Of a stretch of 64,000 nucleotides of DNA, positions 11,276 to 23,400 are shown in pieces. The position numbers and the translations under genes are program-made. Origin of the DNA: Coptis chinensis (lineage: Eukaryota; Streptophyta; Magnoliopsida; Ranunculales; Ranunculaceae); assembly GCA_015680905.1 (NCBI GenBank), contig CM027377.1:17446501-17510500 (forward strand). Direction: 5' to 3'. Position 1 is the stretch's first letter. Every line of letters starts with the position of its first letter. The notes under the pieces were generated by a model. The model was given only the letters and a program-made list of their open reading frames with translations, did not search any database and was not told where the DNA came from.

Positions 11276-13689
11276 TCAGGCAAGATACCGATACAATTTC
11301 CTGTCAACCTTGTCCCTCTCCAAGAACTCCCTTTCAATGAGAGATTCAATCCGTTTCTTTATCACAGCAGGATTAGGCATGAACCGTGACTGCAATTGCG
11401 TTGTGATTTCAGCAATTAAGTTGTTGTGATCTAGAACCCTCCTGGACTTCATGATCCTCACTAGTGCGGCTTCTATCTGAGGTTTTCTATCCTCCTCCAC
11501 TTTCTGCCTTGTCTCCTGCTTCTCCGGCTCGGATTCCTTCTGGGCAGCCACAGTTCCTATCTTCACCTTGTAGAACTTGCTCGTGAACTTGTCATTGAAG
11601 AAGAAAGCATCGTCCTCCCCAATGTCTTTGCTCATTGGCTCCTTCCTCAGAACATTCTTCCCCTTTACACAAGCTAGAGACTGTAGACACCTCTTCAGGT
11701 CCGATGATGGTATCTCAGTGGCTTGCTCAATCTCTTTATAGTACAGTTGGTCAGCATTGTTAAACAACATGAGGATGCACATTTGGTACGTCGACACATT
11801 CAGCTCGTGCTTCTGGCCATTTGCAAATGTAGCTTTCAGATCAGCTGTGCCCATGTTCGTTTGCCAGGTCAATCTTCTCCCAGTGTGGGTCCCAAGGTAA
11901 TATGCCCTGAACTTCTCACAAACCCCTAAAATCTCAGATGGCAGGTTGCAAGGGGCGCTTGGCTGAGTTGGCCATGACCCAGTTGTGAGCACCTGGACAG
12001 CTAGGGTGGGCCCATCTCCAATCTCAGCTGCCTGGCTTGCATAAAACCCTTGAACTGTGTCCTCAGACGTCTTCATGTCAGTAAACATGCCTTCCAATTT
12101 GGAAGTAAACTGATATCCACATTCTGTCTTGAGCTTAACTATCAAACTTCTCTCCGCATCTTCAGAGATGGATTTTCCTGAAAGAAGCCGCTTTGCAAGG
12201 TGTTGCTTGTAATACTTCTCAAACACATCCTTCTCTTGCAGGTAACGGAATAGCATCATCACCTTGTCCAGGACAACTTCCACCTCCTCCTCACTGACCC
12301 CTTTCAGGCCTTTACGGAGCTTGTCATCAACAAACAAGGAAATGTACTCCGGAGACCTAGAATTCAAATTAATAAAATACTCAAAAGAGGAGTTCAAAGC
12401 ATTCAAAAATGTTTTGTCATTGTTAAAAGCTAAGCCGATGATTTTGTCATATTTATCCTTTTCGTCTAATAGTCGCTGCACAAAATCCACAGGATCTTTT
12501 GACCTCTCTGGATCGGTAACTAATTCTTTGCCAGTTTCCCGAAGGTGAGAAGTTAACACATCCTTAAGTGTTGAAAGCCCATCAGCAACCCGACAGAACA
12601 AGCTGTACATTCTTCCCAAGTCTTCATACTTGTCATCCACTAGCATCTTGATCAAACCGGAGTTTTCCATGTGGACAAGTCGTTGCATGTGATTGGCAAT
12701 CATCTCCTTCTCTACCACATTAGTAATCTTACCTTCAGTCCTAGCAATCAAATAGTGTGAAACTCTTTCCATCTCTTCATTAAGTCGTATCTCAGCTTTC
12801 TTTAAGTACTCCCCACAATCACAGCATTCAATGAACCGCTGAGATTCAACACTGTAGAAATTTGATGAGACCCCGAGAAAATGCTTTTCAAAGTATTCTT
12901 GGTAAACGGAGGAACCTAAATCCATTAGCATCTGTACTAGGTTCCGCATCAAGCCTCTGTTTATAACTTCACCAGTGCGCTCTCTCTGCACAAGTTCAAG
13001 AAGTGTGTTGAGAAGCCTGTTCTGAATTTGACTGGAGCGAATGATGTGGTCTCTCCACAGGTTCAGCCCAAGGACGTGGACCGGTGTCTTTTGGGTATTG
13101 GGAATATAAGTCCTGTCCATGTACATTAAGATGTCTCGGATCATCTGCAATGCCTTGTTATGGTCGGTCCACTTCCTGTCCAGCTCTTCAAGGAATAAAC
13201 CTCCCTGAGCAGCTTCAATCAATGCACATACTTGTTTGAGATGCGTTGTCATCGTTGTCACTAAACCTGAGTACAACTTGTCTCCAAATTTGTGCAGAAC
13301 CATATTGTAAGCATTCCTGTATCCACCATTGCTTTAGCATCACAGTGTTGTTAATTGGCAATGAACACAAAAGAATCTCAGAGCATGATGCAACAAGTTG
13401 TTAAAATTTGCATAAACTCACTACATATTTAGATATATATGATAATTGACTACATAACACGGGGTGATTGAAGATAAAGCATGAAACATTGCAAAAACAT
13501 GAAGAATAAATAAAAATGAGACCTATAAAGTTCTTCAAAGCTGAGACCGCTAGCATTATGATTATAAATCTCTTTAATCGCATGTTCCAATACTTTCCAC
13601 GTCTTGTCTGAATATTTAGGATCGACAACCACTTTGTGCTTAAACGCTTCTATTTGAAAATTCCTCTTCTTCGCCTGCTGCATACTCAT
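11276..13689 (-). CDS. Cullin 3, scaffold of CUL3-BTB ubiquitin ligases
   Basis: There are two exons on the minus strand: 13523-13689, then 11276-13316 (GT-AG intron of 206 bases), giving 735 residues, close to Arabidopsis CUL3A. The start MSMQQAKKRNFQIEAFKH matches the cullin 3 N-terminus; a second Met two codons in is possible. Residues ~1-370 are cullin repeats that bind BTB adaptors. The middle holds the cullin-homology block that recruits RBX1 (FEKYYKQHLAKRLL, ECGYQFTSKLEGMF). The winged-helix tail contains the NEDD8 site, Lys of IVRIMK-type VRIMKSRR at about residue 679, and ends RKLYRYLA. No break is seen. The single intron after ELYR matches the intron position I recall for plant CUL3. 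A CUL3A/B split cannot be decided from this locus. Confidence 0.96.
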
Positions 13690-13907
13690 TTTTCCCTAAC
13701 GATATAAATTATGCGAGCCAAAAAACCCTTGAAATTTTTGTTTTTGAAAACTGGATCAAATTTTTTTTTTATAGCGGCCGAAATGAAACAATTTTAATTG
13801 GTGTTTAGGATAGGAGTGAAATTGAATTATTCCCAAGGACAATAATGACCATTGCCACGACCTTTTGTTATGACCCCAAAACATCTATGTCACCAATGTA
13901 CATGTTG
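13690..13907. other. CUL3 5' flank / presumed promoter
   Basis: A short AT-rich stretch upstream of the CUL3 start runs up to the LINE insertion. The LINE therefore sits within about 220 bases of the CUL3 start codon and may limit or alter the promoter. No clear TATA box was assigned. Confidence 0.4.
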
Positions 13908-13916
13908 TGTCCACTA

Positions 13917-13921
13917 TTTTA

Positions 13922-13964
<43 letters not shown>

Positions 13965-13996
13965 TTATTATTATTATTTTTTTTTTTTTTTTTTTA
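13917..13996. repeat. (TTA)n and poly-T tract, the LINE tail
   Basis: Seen from the LINE strand this is A-rich sequence, then AAT repeats, then more A. It directly joins the left target duplication, as a LINE 3' tail should. Confidence 0.85.
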
Positions 13997-14247
13997 GAGA
14001 GAGAGATAAAAGGAAACACTTCCAAACTAGGAAGTGCTCCCAGAGAGTGCATACATAGTTCAACCAACGAACTTGCAGTAGGGGGGGGTTCCCCGCAAGT
14101 GCATCAGCTACAACGTTTGAGTTTCTAACTAATATAATAGAAAGTACAATCATCCAAAACAGAAATACTGGCATAAATGTCGTGAGCCACCGAAATAGCT
14201 CCCCAAGATAGGTTTGTCCCTCTACTCTTCAAAATCTCAGCAAGTCT

Positions 14248-14679
14248 CTAACAGTCTGTCAAAATGGTGATGTTCCGGATATGCATGTGCTGTAAAAACT
14301 CTAGGCCTCCTCGGATGGCTCGAGCCTCTGCCTCTTCTGGATCAGCACTTATGTCTCTGTCATATCCCGCGCCAATGCAATAACCAAAATTATTCCAAAT
14401 AGCAAAACCTAAACCTACCTGTTTAGTATTACTATCACACGAGGCATCTGTAGTGAGGTAGCAACATTTATCAGTTATATGAGGCCAGACATTTATGTGT
14501 TTGTCTTTAGCAAATGGCTTCTCCGTGTTAGTAATAAAAGTTGAAGCTTTGGAGATGATGCCAAAAAAAATTGTTTGTTTGTTGTTGAAGATAAAATTAT
14601 TCCTGCTAGTCCATATGGAGTACATGATTGAGGCAAGTTCACTTAGGGTGTCTTTAATATCATTTTTAGAATTTAGCAT
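14248..14679 (-). pseudogene. LINE RNase H domain, fragment
   Basis: A 143-residue open segment carries the plant LINE RNase H pattern: LTTDASCD (first catalytic Asp), GLGFAIWN, then EEAEARAIRGGLEFL (Glu) and ILTDC near the end (Asp). It is read-through sequence of the LINE, not a host gene. Confidence 0.8.
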
Positions 14680-14814
14680 AGTGGTGATATTTGTGATGAT
14701 GGAAATGATAGAATCATCGATATTCCAATGATCAGTTCTGATAGAGAGTTTAGAGCCATACTATATGTGTCTGAGCATGACACAATGAAAAAGTGCATGA
14801 TGAGTAGATTCCAC

Positions 14815-15171
14815 CTAATTACTGCAGCGTGGGCAAGTAGCTGAGGAGATGATATTCCGATTTACCAGATTTTCTCTTCTGGGCAAGTTGTTTCTGATTG
14901 CTTTCCAAAAGAACAATTTGACTTTCTCCACTGTGTTGAGATTCCAGATGCTTTTCCAGAGTTGCCGATGTTGGTTTTGATCTACATTTGTGCTTTCACT
15001 GAGGTATTTGTAAACAAATTTCACTGTTAATTCTCCATTTGTTTCCTCTAACCATCTGATAGAGTCGTTGTGTTCTTGTCGACTGAGAGGCACTTTCAGA
15101 ATTTTCCTTTGATTTTGGGAGAAATATGGTATCCAAAACATTTCTTTTCCATGAGCGGTTTTCTGGATCAA
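14815..15171 (-). pseudogene. LINE RT-associated zinc-binding region, fragment
   Basis: The open segment contains LWKSIWNLNTVEKVKLFFWK, then LPRRENLV and CPRC at the end, the pattern of the zf-RVT domain between reverse transcriptase and RNase H in plant LINEs. Overlapping ORFs on the plus strand are shadows. Confidence 0.75.
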
Positions 15172-15548
15172 TGAGGTCAGCTAAGCACCTATATGGGCCT
15201 AAAGGTGGCATGGGTCCCATGGGTTTGTTGTATGGTAGAGTTGGTATCCAAGGATCGAGCCAGATATCGATGTCATTTCCAGTCCCAATATGCCAATATA
15301 GCTTAGGGAGGATCTCATCTCTTGCTTTAAGTATACCTTGCCATATCTTGGATGCCCCTCACCTAGGGCACTTTACCCTCGAGATCGAATTTTTACGAAC
15401 GTACTTCTTTAGAAGGCTTACCTACCACCCAAGGTTTGTCTGGCTCTTTAAAGATTCTCCAAAATAGTTTAGCTTGAAGTGCGATATTGTGATGAGATGC
15501 ACGCCTTATCCCCAAGCCCCCACTTGATTTTGGTAAACATATTTTGTT

Positions 15549-16397
15549 TCAGGAGATATAGTGCACCTTATTTGTGTTGTCTTCTTTTCTTCCCCAAAAG
15601 AAACTAGCATTTAGAGAATTCAACTTGTTGCATGTAGATGTTGGCAATTGGAAAACTGACATCATGTAAGAGGGGATGGGCGAAGTGACTGCTTTAATGA
15701 GCGTTAATTTTCCGGCTTGGGAGAGTAGCTTGGCTCTCCACCCTTCCATTCTCTGAGAAACTCTTTCTAGCACTTCATCAAAATCAATACGACTCTTGTG
15801 TCTGAGGATTAACGGGGCTCCCAAATATTTTTCATGGGTGATGGTTTTCCCAATTTTCATAATTCTTTTCACAATGCGTTGATGACGACGGTGGGTATTG
15901 TGACTGAAGAAAATACTTGATTTCTAGAAATTTATCTCTTGACCTGAAACATTTTTAAAGAGCTCCAAAATATCCTTGAGATGATGTATTTCTGCAATAT
16001 CTGTTCTGCAGAAAACGAAGCTGTCGTCTGCAAAGAGAAGGTGAAACATAAGATCGTCACTCCTACTGATTTTGACCGCATGATGTATCTCTGCAATATC
16101 TGTTTTGCAGAAAACGAAGTTGTAGTCTGCAAAGAGAAGGTGAGACATAGGATCGTCACTCCTACTGATTTTGACCCCATGGATTTATTTTTCTTTTTCT
16201 GCTTTGGAGAGAAGACGAGAGAAAACTTCCATGCAGATAATGAACAAAAATGGTGACAGGGGATCTCCTTGTCTGATACTCCGTTCGGGTTTGAGAAAAC
16301 CCACGGATGATCCATTTATCTTGAACGAAAGAGAAATAGTATCAATGCTTTGATTTATCCAATTCTTCCATTTCTCGGAGAAACCAAGGGCTTCCAT
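15549..16397 (-). pseudogene. LINE reverse transcriptase, broken, with duplicated catalytic box
   Basis: The pieces read KINGSSVGF...RSIRQGDPLSPFLF (16397-16185), then two copies of a LLFAD segment (16148-15924), then KYLGAPLILRHKSR and MEGWRAKLLSQAGKLTLIKA (15872-15549). These are the RT fingers/palm, the FADD catalytic box and the thumb. The first box (higher coordinates) reads LLFADDSFVF-like and the second LLFADYNFVF-like, through a 99-base tandem duplication. The upstream part of the RT is missing by truncation. Confidence 0.8.
15981..16178. repeat. 99-bp tandem duplication within the LINE reverse transcriptase
   Basis: Copies start at 15981 and 16080 (ATGATGTAT.TCTGCAATAT) and end in CTACTGATTTTGACC. 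The period of 99 bases is 33 codons, so frame is kept. Only a few bases differ between copies. Confidence 0.85.
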
Positions 16398-16428
16398 AGT
16401 TTCTAGAAAGAAACTCCGATGTCCACTA

Positions 16429-17542
16429 GTTATTGTTTAGCAAAAACCATTGTAAGTGTGTTGCAAATTGTTATGCATGACTAATCTTTCTGGTGAAGAA
16501 GTGATCATCCCAATTGCATTCTTGTAATAAATTGTAATCTATATAATAAGTTCGACCAGTGTTTTGTTGTGGCATAACTGTGGAGTTTTGATTCTAAGTT
16601 GATGTTAGAGATAGGTTACCATACAATTATTACTATATATATATATTTGTTTTTAATTGAGATAGGGAAGAAAATTGAAGAAATAAATAAAAATACAATT
16701 ATTACTATATATATTTGTTTTTAATTGAGATATGGGAGAAAATTGAATAAATAAATAAAAAAAACACGGTTTGGAAACCCTAGCCGGAAAAAATCCTAGA
16801 GGTGGGGTCACCTCAAGAGTGTGATACATGTGTAAAAAGAAAACTGTGGAGAAACACGACAAATCGTGGGTGAATCAAGAGATAGATTGTTTTAGCGTGT
16901 AGTTATATCGATGATAATCAAGACGTAGATTGTTTTAGTCTTGCAGTTATCTCAATAATTAATTGGTGTAACAATTCCACATTTCCACTTGGAGTGCATT
17001 CCTTTTCCAACTCGAAAACATTTTCGACTTAGAGTGTTTTTGTAATAATTATTTTTACTTACAAGTGAAAGCCCACAAAGTTCAAGTCAAACACTTATAT
17101 GTGAAGATAGTGAGTATAGTAGATCAACTTATCCTCTTCTTTCTTTGCCACTCATTCTCAGAAACAAATACAACACTTCCTGGGTTAAGAAATTCAGATA
17201 AAGCCTTTCGCAATCTGATAATTTCACCATATACAATATCTTTCTTATTCTCCTTGCTCTCTCTACATTTTGATTTCAGTGAATTTATCAATTGATTGAA
17301 ATTGGTGCATATTCATCAAAGGATTGGTTGGACTTTGATCACAAAGTTTAGAAAGAGTCGAATCTTCTTGATCTTGGGCTTTCAGTTTGGGCCTTTATTT
17401 CGACAGGCCTATCCGGAAAAAGTGGCTTAAGTTCGACGCAAGTCTAGAATAGTATCCGCTCCCGCCAAATACAAATCAGCATTTTCTCTAATTACTGTTT
17501 CTTCAGTAGAGTAAGTTTTTAATCGACGGATATAAATTTAGA
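16429..17542. other. Intergenic sequence and MOG1 5' flank
   Basis: Between the LINE and MOG1. It contains a two-copy ~70-bp AT-rich tandem repeat (about 16624-16765) and, near 16870-16960, two related GTAGATTGTTTTAG-like segments. The last ~100 bases are presumably MOG1 5' UTR. No coding gene is recognisable. Confidence 0.5.
16624..16765. repeat. Two-copy ~70-bp tandem repeat
   Basis: Two adjacent copies begin ACAATTATTACTATATATAT and share TTTGTTTTTAATTGAGATA and AAATAAATAAAAA. Differences are small indels in the TA run. Confidence 0.8.
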
Positions 17543-20469
17543 ATGTCTTCAGACCGCCCTTTATTCGGTGGAGCAATTTGGAGCACTTTCCCACTTAGAT
17601 TCCAGGTTATTATTATTCATTCCAATGTCTTTAATAATTTCATATGTATGGAGATGATTATAATTTTGCTGTTGTAGGATGTCAGCAATATTCGCCAAGT
17701 TCCTGATCATCAGGTTGGTTGTTGATGTTTCGTTGCGTTTCTATAGTTAAATTGTGTGCTAATTTTGTTATATATATAGGAAGTATATGTGGATCCTAGT
17801 CGTGATGAGAGTTTGATAGTTGAGCTGTTAGAACTTAAACAAGAAGTTCAAGATAGTGCGAGTGTTGCTTGGTTTTTTCAAGACCTTGCCAGGGAACAAG
17901 ACGCTCAAGGAAGCATTGTAAGTTGTAATCTCATGACGTTATGTTTCCTTAATACACAAAATTTCGGATAGGGACTTTTCTATGTCATGCCTATATTAGT
18001 GACTTATCTGTAATATTGTTGATATTGCCTTAGTGGCCAGGTTTGCACCCACCCACTTCTAAACCTTCGCGGGGGAGGGGATGGTTGGTTTAGGGGTTAA
18101 TACTTTAAGCGTTTTTACTTTTAAGTAGCGTGTTGATTTGGTTGAATTTAAACTTGTATCACGATTTCCTCCAGGTAGTAGAGCAGTCGGGAATCGTTGA
18201 GTTAGATGGATTACGCTTCAGAAACATGCCGGCAATTATGACGACAGCTGTTGGTCAGATGGTAATTGTTATCTCATTTATGACACAATTTTTATGTACA
18301 TTTTTATATGACATGGCCACACTGGTGAAATTAGTTTCCATGTTCTTGTGTTATTTCGTTTGATCCTTTCTCTGATATTGGACTTTTACAAGAACTGTTT
18401 GATAAAACATTGTTCTTAGCTTGGGTTCTACAAGTTTTTCTGTAGAGCTACCTAATTCAGTGTCTTGCATTCATATAGACATCTACTGTGAATGGTAATC
18501 GACACGTGTCTTGGGCTTGAAGGACTAAGGAACTTAACAGAACTCGCCTATAGGTTGAATAAGTTGTGTCCTTTCTTGAATCCCTGTTTAGATTATACTT
18601 ATACTTGAAATAAACTAATGTCTTCAAGGAAAATATTTTTATTGTTAATTTACTACCCTATCACCTTATACATTGCTGGTGGAAAATGCCCAACCCCAGT
18701 CCAAAAAAACATTTCCTTTTGACCACTTTGTACAAAATGGGATCTCAAATGTACCCTTAGGTTGCTGACTCCTACATGAACAGTTAAACCAACAGATTAA
18801 ATTTCTAACTCAACATAACTGAAACCTAAATCAGAGATACATTTACATTTAGTGAACATTTTTGTAGACTTCTATATCCTAACCTCCTGTTGTTTAGTAA
18901 ACTCATAACTTTTTCCCTTGTCTTTTTTATCTTATCAACAAGCACAATCAAATAAGATATCACCTCCATCATTTAGCGCTTTGCTCGTGTTCCCTTATTA
19001 GTTGCATTTCCATTTTATCCTGTACTTCATTCATTTCTTTAATGAGGTGTTCAGGCTTGAAGCTCTTGCGTTAAAACCCCATTGAGTTGAAAAAAAATGT
19101 ATAGTGCCACATATGGTTTTGGGTTAGTTAGGGATGATCCCCCATTACTAGTTGCAAGTAGGGATCCCTTTTTTCAAAAATATTATGGATACCCCCCCAG
19201 TTACAAGATCCAACGGCTACAAAGGTGTTTTTTTTTTTCAGGTTAAGAAGCATGACCATTGAACATTGTTTGCAACTATTAATGGGTGGTCATCCCTAAC
19301 TAACCCTATGGTTTTTAGCATGGTCATTCTTTCTCCCTTCATTGGTATTTAATGCCTTTTCTGATGGATGTATATACATACATGAGACTTTGCTTGTATG
19401 CCTGTGCGGATATTTTTATTAATTATTTTTTTACTTTTATTTTTATTTGCCGTTGTACATTGCGTAGTCCTTGTAAGACTATCACTAACTTAACTTGATA
19501 TATTGTGAACAGTCTGTATCTAAGGGAAAGCAAGGAAGAGAAGCCCAAAACGTGGTAAAAGTATGTTTACCTTTTTTCCCATTTTTCATCAGATTGGTAA
19601 TTTGTGTCAAAAAGTTTTTATACAGAGTGATTGACCTTTAAATCTTGTCATTACTCATAGCCTGCATGATTGACTGCTTCTGCAGGTTTATTTGGCAAAT
19701 TTGCGCCTGAAGGGAGTTGGGACTGATGTGCTAATTACTGCGTATGAACCAATTGTGATAAGGTAAGTGTCTAAGAACAGTGAATCAGACCATAAATCCT
19801 TAGAGGAAGTTGTTGTTGTATGTTTGTTTTTTCAATGATCTTTATGTTATTTTGGTATTGTTGAAATTCTTAATTCCTTACATGGTTACTCCTCACCCAC
19901 AGCTGCAAATGTGTCGTTGCAGTTTCAATAGTTCTGAACTGCTAGGTTGCTTTGTCAGATGGAGAATTGAGTTGTTGTTCTGATATTTGTACATTGATTT
20001 ATTCTTAAGCGAAAGGACATGCTCGAGCACGGGTTGAAAATTATCTTAAATATCATTTTAAATTTCATACCATTCCAAGCTTTAGTTATGCAAGTCGCTT
20101 TGATTGCACTGAGGAACAAATAATATAAAAGTTGAAAATGAGCTCCCCCTTGTTTAGTAAGACTGTTGGAGTCCAACTTATGCCTTACATGACCCATTTC
20201 TTCCTTTTTCTTCTTGCCATACACTTACTGGAATAAAGTTCTTGCACTTTGTTTGTTATCGTGACGATCATTTGTTTTTGTATATATCCTAATAATCCTT
20301 GTATCATGTTTATGGATTCAGCCCTTTTAGTGAAAGCGCAAGGACTGCAGGAGCTGGTTTAGCTGTTCCTGCCATGCAATCTGGATGCATGCAGATGGCT
20401 GATGTTTTCAAACTAGCAGTCTCAAGCTTCAAGGTCCAAGACTGGAATCTTTTCGGTTCTGGGATTTGA
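17543..20469 (+). CDS. MOG1-like Ran-binding / guanine-nucleotide release factor
   Basis: Seven exons: 17543-17605, 17678-17713, 17780-17917, 18175-18261, 19513-19560, 19686-19762 and 20322-20469, all with GT-AG borders, encoding 198 residues. It starts MSSDRPLFGGAIWSTFPLRF. In the MOG1 family the FGGAI..TFP motif opens the fold, followed by DVSNIRQVPDHQEVYVDP, an acidic ELLELKQEV helix and the C-terminal ADVFKLAVSSFKVQDWNLF, all present here. Yeast MOG1 binds Ran/Gsp1 and aids nuclear import by stimulating nucleotide release; the same role is inferred. Intron 4 (about 1.25 kb) carries a small Mutator-type element. Length and motifs look complete. Confidence 0.93.
19112..19315. mobile_element. 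Mutator-type MITE in MOG1 intron 4
   Basis: The element at 19121-19306 (186 bases) starts GGGTTAGTTAGGGATGA and ends with the near inverse, CATCCCTAACTAACCC. The inverted repeats run about 36 bases with a few mismatches. It is flanked by the 9-base direct repeat TATGGTTTT (19112-19120 and 19307-19315), the Mutator-like target size. It has no coding capacity. Confidence 0.85.
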
Positions 20470-23400
20470 GGAAGGTATCACAAAGCTGTTTTAAACAATA
20501 CCGTTCCTTATGGTCTTGTTGCTGTCTTGAAATTGGATACTATTTTGTTTTGCCTAGTTGATTAATTTCCTCTTTTTAATTGTTCTCAAGTTTGTTACTG
20601 CATTTCGTGGCCTTTTCAGTTTTCATGTGGCCTAGGCCATGATTTGGATGTCTAACTTTATATTTGGTTGTATACCCAAGTCAGCTGTAGTTGCCATTTT
20701 AATGCCATGTCGTCAACTTGTTCTGAACACATTGTGTTTTTTATCAGTTATTGATTCTGAACATTCACCAAATGAAAAATGCTAAGATTTCTCCTTTTAT
20801 GCCTGTCAGTGGTTGACGCTGATATCATTTTTGTGATGTCTATCAACACGTAAAACTTAATAACTGCTTTTGTTCAAAACTTCATATTTGGTCACGAATT
20901 TGGTTTTTTGGGGAGTTGGGCCTAGTAAATGTTTGGCTCTTTGCGCTTGGGATAGAGCAAAATATTGCATACACATGTTAGATCAATGAGGTTACGAGGT
21001 GAGTTTGCGTCTTCAGCTTTTGGCAGTTGATCCCTTGAGGACAATATGGATTCCAAGCTGATTTGAGAAGTCACAAAGTAGATGGGAGGTTTTGATGTTA
21101 TAATGCAGCAATGACTCAATGAGAGTTTTATTACCACCCTTGATAAACATTGGCAAGGTGACTAGGTTTTGCTCTTCTGGTTGCAAATACTAGGAAGGGC
21201 CTTGATGTTAGGTTATTGATTGCATGCAGATGATGGTTTTTCACCACTCCGGATTATTTTTATCATATGAAATTTGGCAAGACATAGATTCAAATCCAGA
21301 TTCCTCCCTTAGTATAGGGGACCAGTAAGTATGAAATTGGTGTGGTAACTGCTGGAAGCAGGGGAAGGTTGAGCAACAAAAGGCTACAATGGAAGGTTTG
21401 GTAGAGTCTCCCACAGGCCAAATCTATCTGCATTATAAATGGGGAGCAGTAAAAGTAACATTGGGCAGCATAGTACTGTTAGCCTGTTACCTCAGGTTTA
21501 AAACCATTGTTCCCTACTTGGATTATTTCCTGCTCTTAGGAAGTGGTAAGTTGAGCGTAAGCATAAACAAAAAAGTGGAGGAAAGGAACAGACAACAGAA
21601 AGGAGGAAGAAAAGGGGGGTGGGGGTGGGGGAGTAGGACATATCAAATGTTAAAGATTATCTGACAGGTTCAACTTTGGAGGAACTGCTCTTTTGTTGTT
21701 GTTCAGGTTTGTCATGTGTCACACTGAGATACAACTGAATTGTCCTTGAAAGAAACTTTAACTTGTTAGTGTGGAATGCATCAGTTATTATTCTTGGTGT
21801 TTTGACAGTGAGCTTTTGCAGAGTAAGTAGTTTTTAAAAGAGATAAGGGTTAGAAGAAAGTTGAATGACTTCTTTTTAGTTTTATACGAACAACACTTAG
21901 AATTTTACACAACCGTATTTACAATAAAAGTAGCTCTGATTTGATCAAATCGTAGCACCAAAAAGGTCTAAAGATATTGGTTTTATCATTCTCATTGGGA
22001 TGCACAGATGCAGTTCTGCTTTCTTTTTCATAGAAAATAAGAAAGCATTTCTCCTACTTTGCCTGAAGAAATAAATTTATTTCGTTCAATCTACGATTAA
22101 CGAAAACTTAGTAGTTATTTGATTAATCAACCTTATGACTGACTTTCATGTTCCATTCTTTGACATATTAGAGTTAATTGAAAGAGATTCTGCATTATTA
22201 TTCAATGTCGGAGTGCTCTAATATTTATCCAATATTTGACAAGCATATGTCTTGGCTTTTTCATACTAGTGTTTGTGCATCAGATAGATATTGCTAAGTC
22301 CTTTTCATCTTCAAATTATTCACTTTCTCAGCGATTATGACACAACACTGAGTCTGGAGCTGCCACAAGAATTCAATAACTAATTTGTGTCAATAATCTC
22401 CCTTCTTTCATAACTATCTGTGGACCATGGTTTTGGTGCCATATCGTGGGTTTTAAACCATATATCATCATTATCCTATGAGTCCATTCCTTTCATGTCT
22501 GAGATACACAATCCTTTTTAAGGGTCTGATAGGGATGGTGCAAATTGTACGAAGGGATATATCAATGACTGTTGAAAAGATACTAAACTTAAACGAAATA
22601 ATTATGAGATTGAAGACTGTGAATTACTTATTAAACAAAGACATGTTTAGCTAGGTTTTGTGCTCAACGTTATTGTTTTCTTATCTGAGAAGATTGGCTC
22701 TGTTTTGGTTGTTTGAAGTAATGTGTAAAGACAATTTGAAGACAACAGATTAGAAATGTTTTGGTGTTTGACTGATTGGATATTGGATGTAACTGGCGTT
22801 GGAATGAAGTAGTTAAACACTGCTGATCGGATGGTTGTTAATCGTGGTCCACTAATGAGTTGTGACCTTTATCCCATGGTGGTTGCTCCACTTATGGTAA
22901 TTGTTGGATGGATGGCTAGTATATTGGAATGACTACGCTATTGGAATTTTGATGTGGACTTCTCCAAACATTTGGGTAGACAACTCATTTAAAAAACAAA
23001 AGGTGCAAAACTCAAAAGAAACGCGTGAAACAAACAACTGAAATTACAAAATGTTATATGCAAACCTGCAAAACTTGATTGATTATCTGGTTAGTGGAAA
23101 AGCACTAGCCATTAGTGTTTGATCTGTGCAGCAAGACTACTGCTGCAGTGCTGCATAATGGTTGGTTTTTTTATATGCACAGTACGACAGTCAAGTCACA
23201 TTTATTATACCCTCTTAATAATCTTTTATTGAACCACCAAAGTCATTGATTTTGTGTCTGTGTGTGAGAGAGAGATTTTAGGTGCTGCATAGCTAAAAGA
23301 TAAATCTTGGGAAATATACGTTCTAATTTCACGAGGCATCATCTGTTCTATTTATTGATTTACTTCAATATATTCTTCTTCTTCTCCCTCTCTCGATCTC

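Larger units (their letters stand above)
13908..16428 (-). mobile_element. 5'-truncated LINE (L1-type, with RNase H) on the minus strand
   Basis: On the minus strand the order is reverse transcriptase (16397 down to 15549), a Cys-rich RT-associated zinc region (15171-14815) and RNase H (14679-14248), followed by a poly-A/(AAT)n tail that appears as T-rich sequence at 13917-13996. The direct repeat TGTCCACTA flanks the element (13908-13916 and 16420-16428), giving a target duplication. The endonuclease and ORF1 are absent, the usual result of 5' truncation. Stops and frameshifts split the ORF. Confidence 0.85.

Noticed and set aside
13852..14174. Isoleucine/tyrosine-rich ORFs
   Set aside because: They are translations of the (TTA)n/poly-T LINE tail.
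15126..15467. 113-codon plus-strand ORF
   Set aside because: It is a shadow of the minus-strand LINE zinc/RT region.
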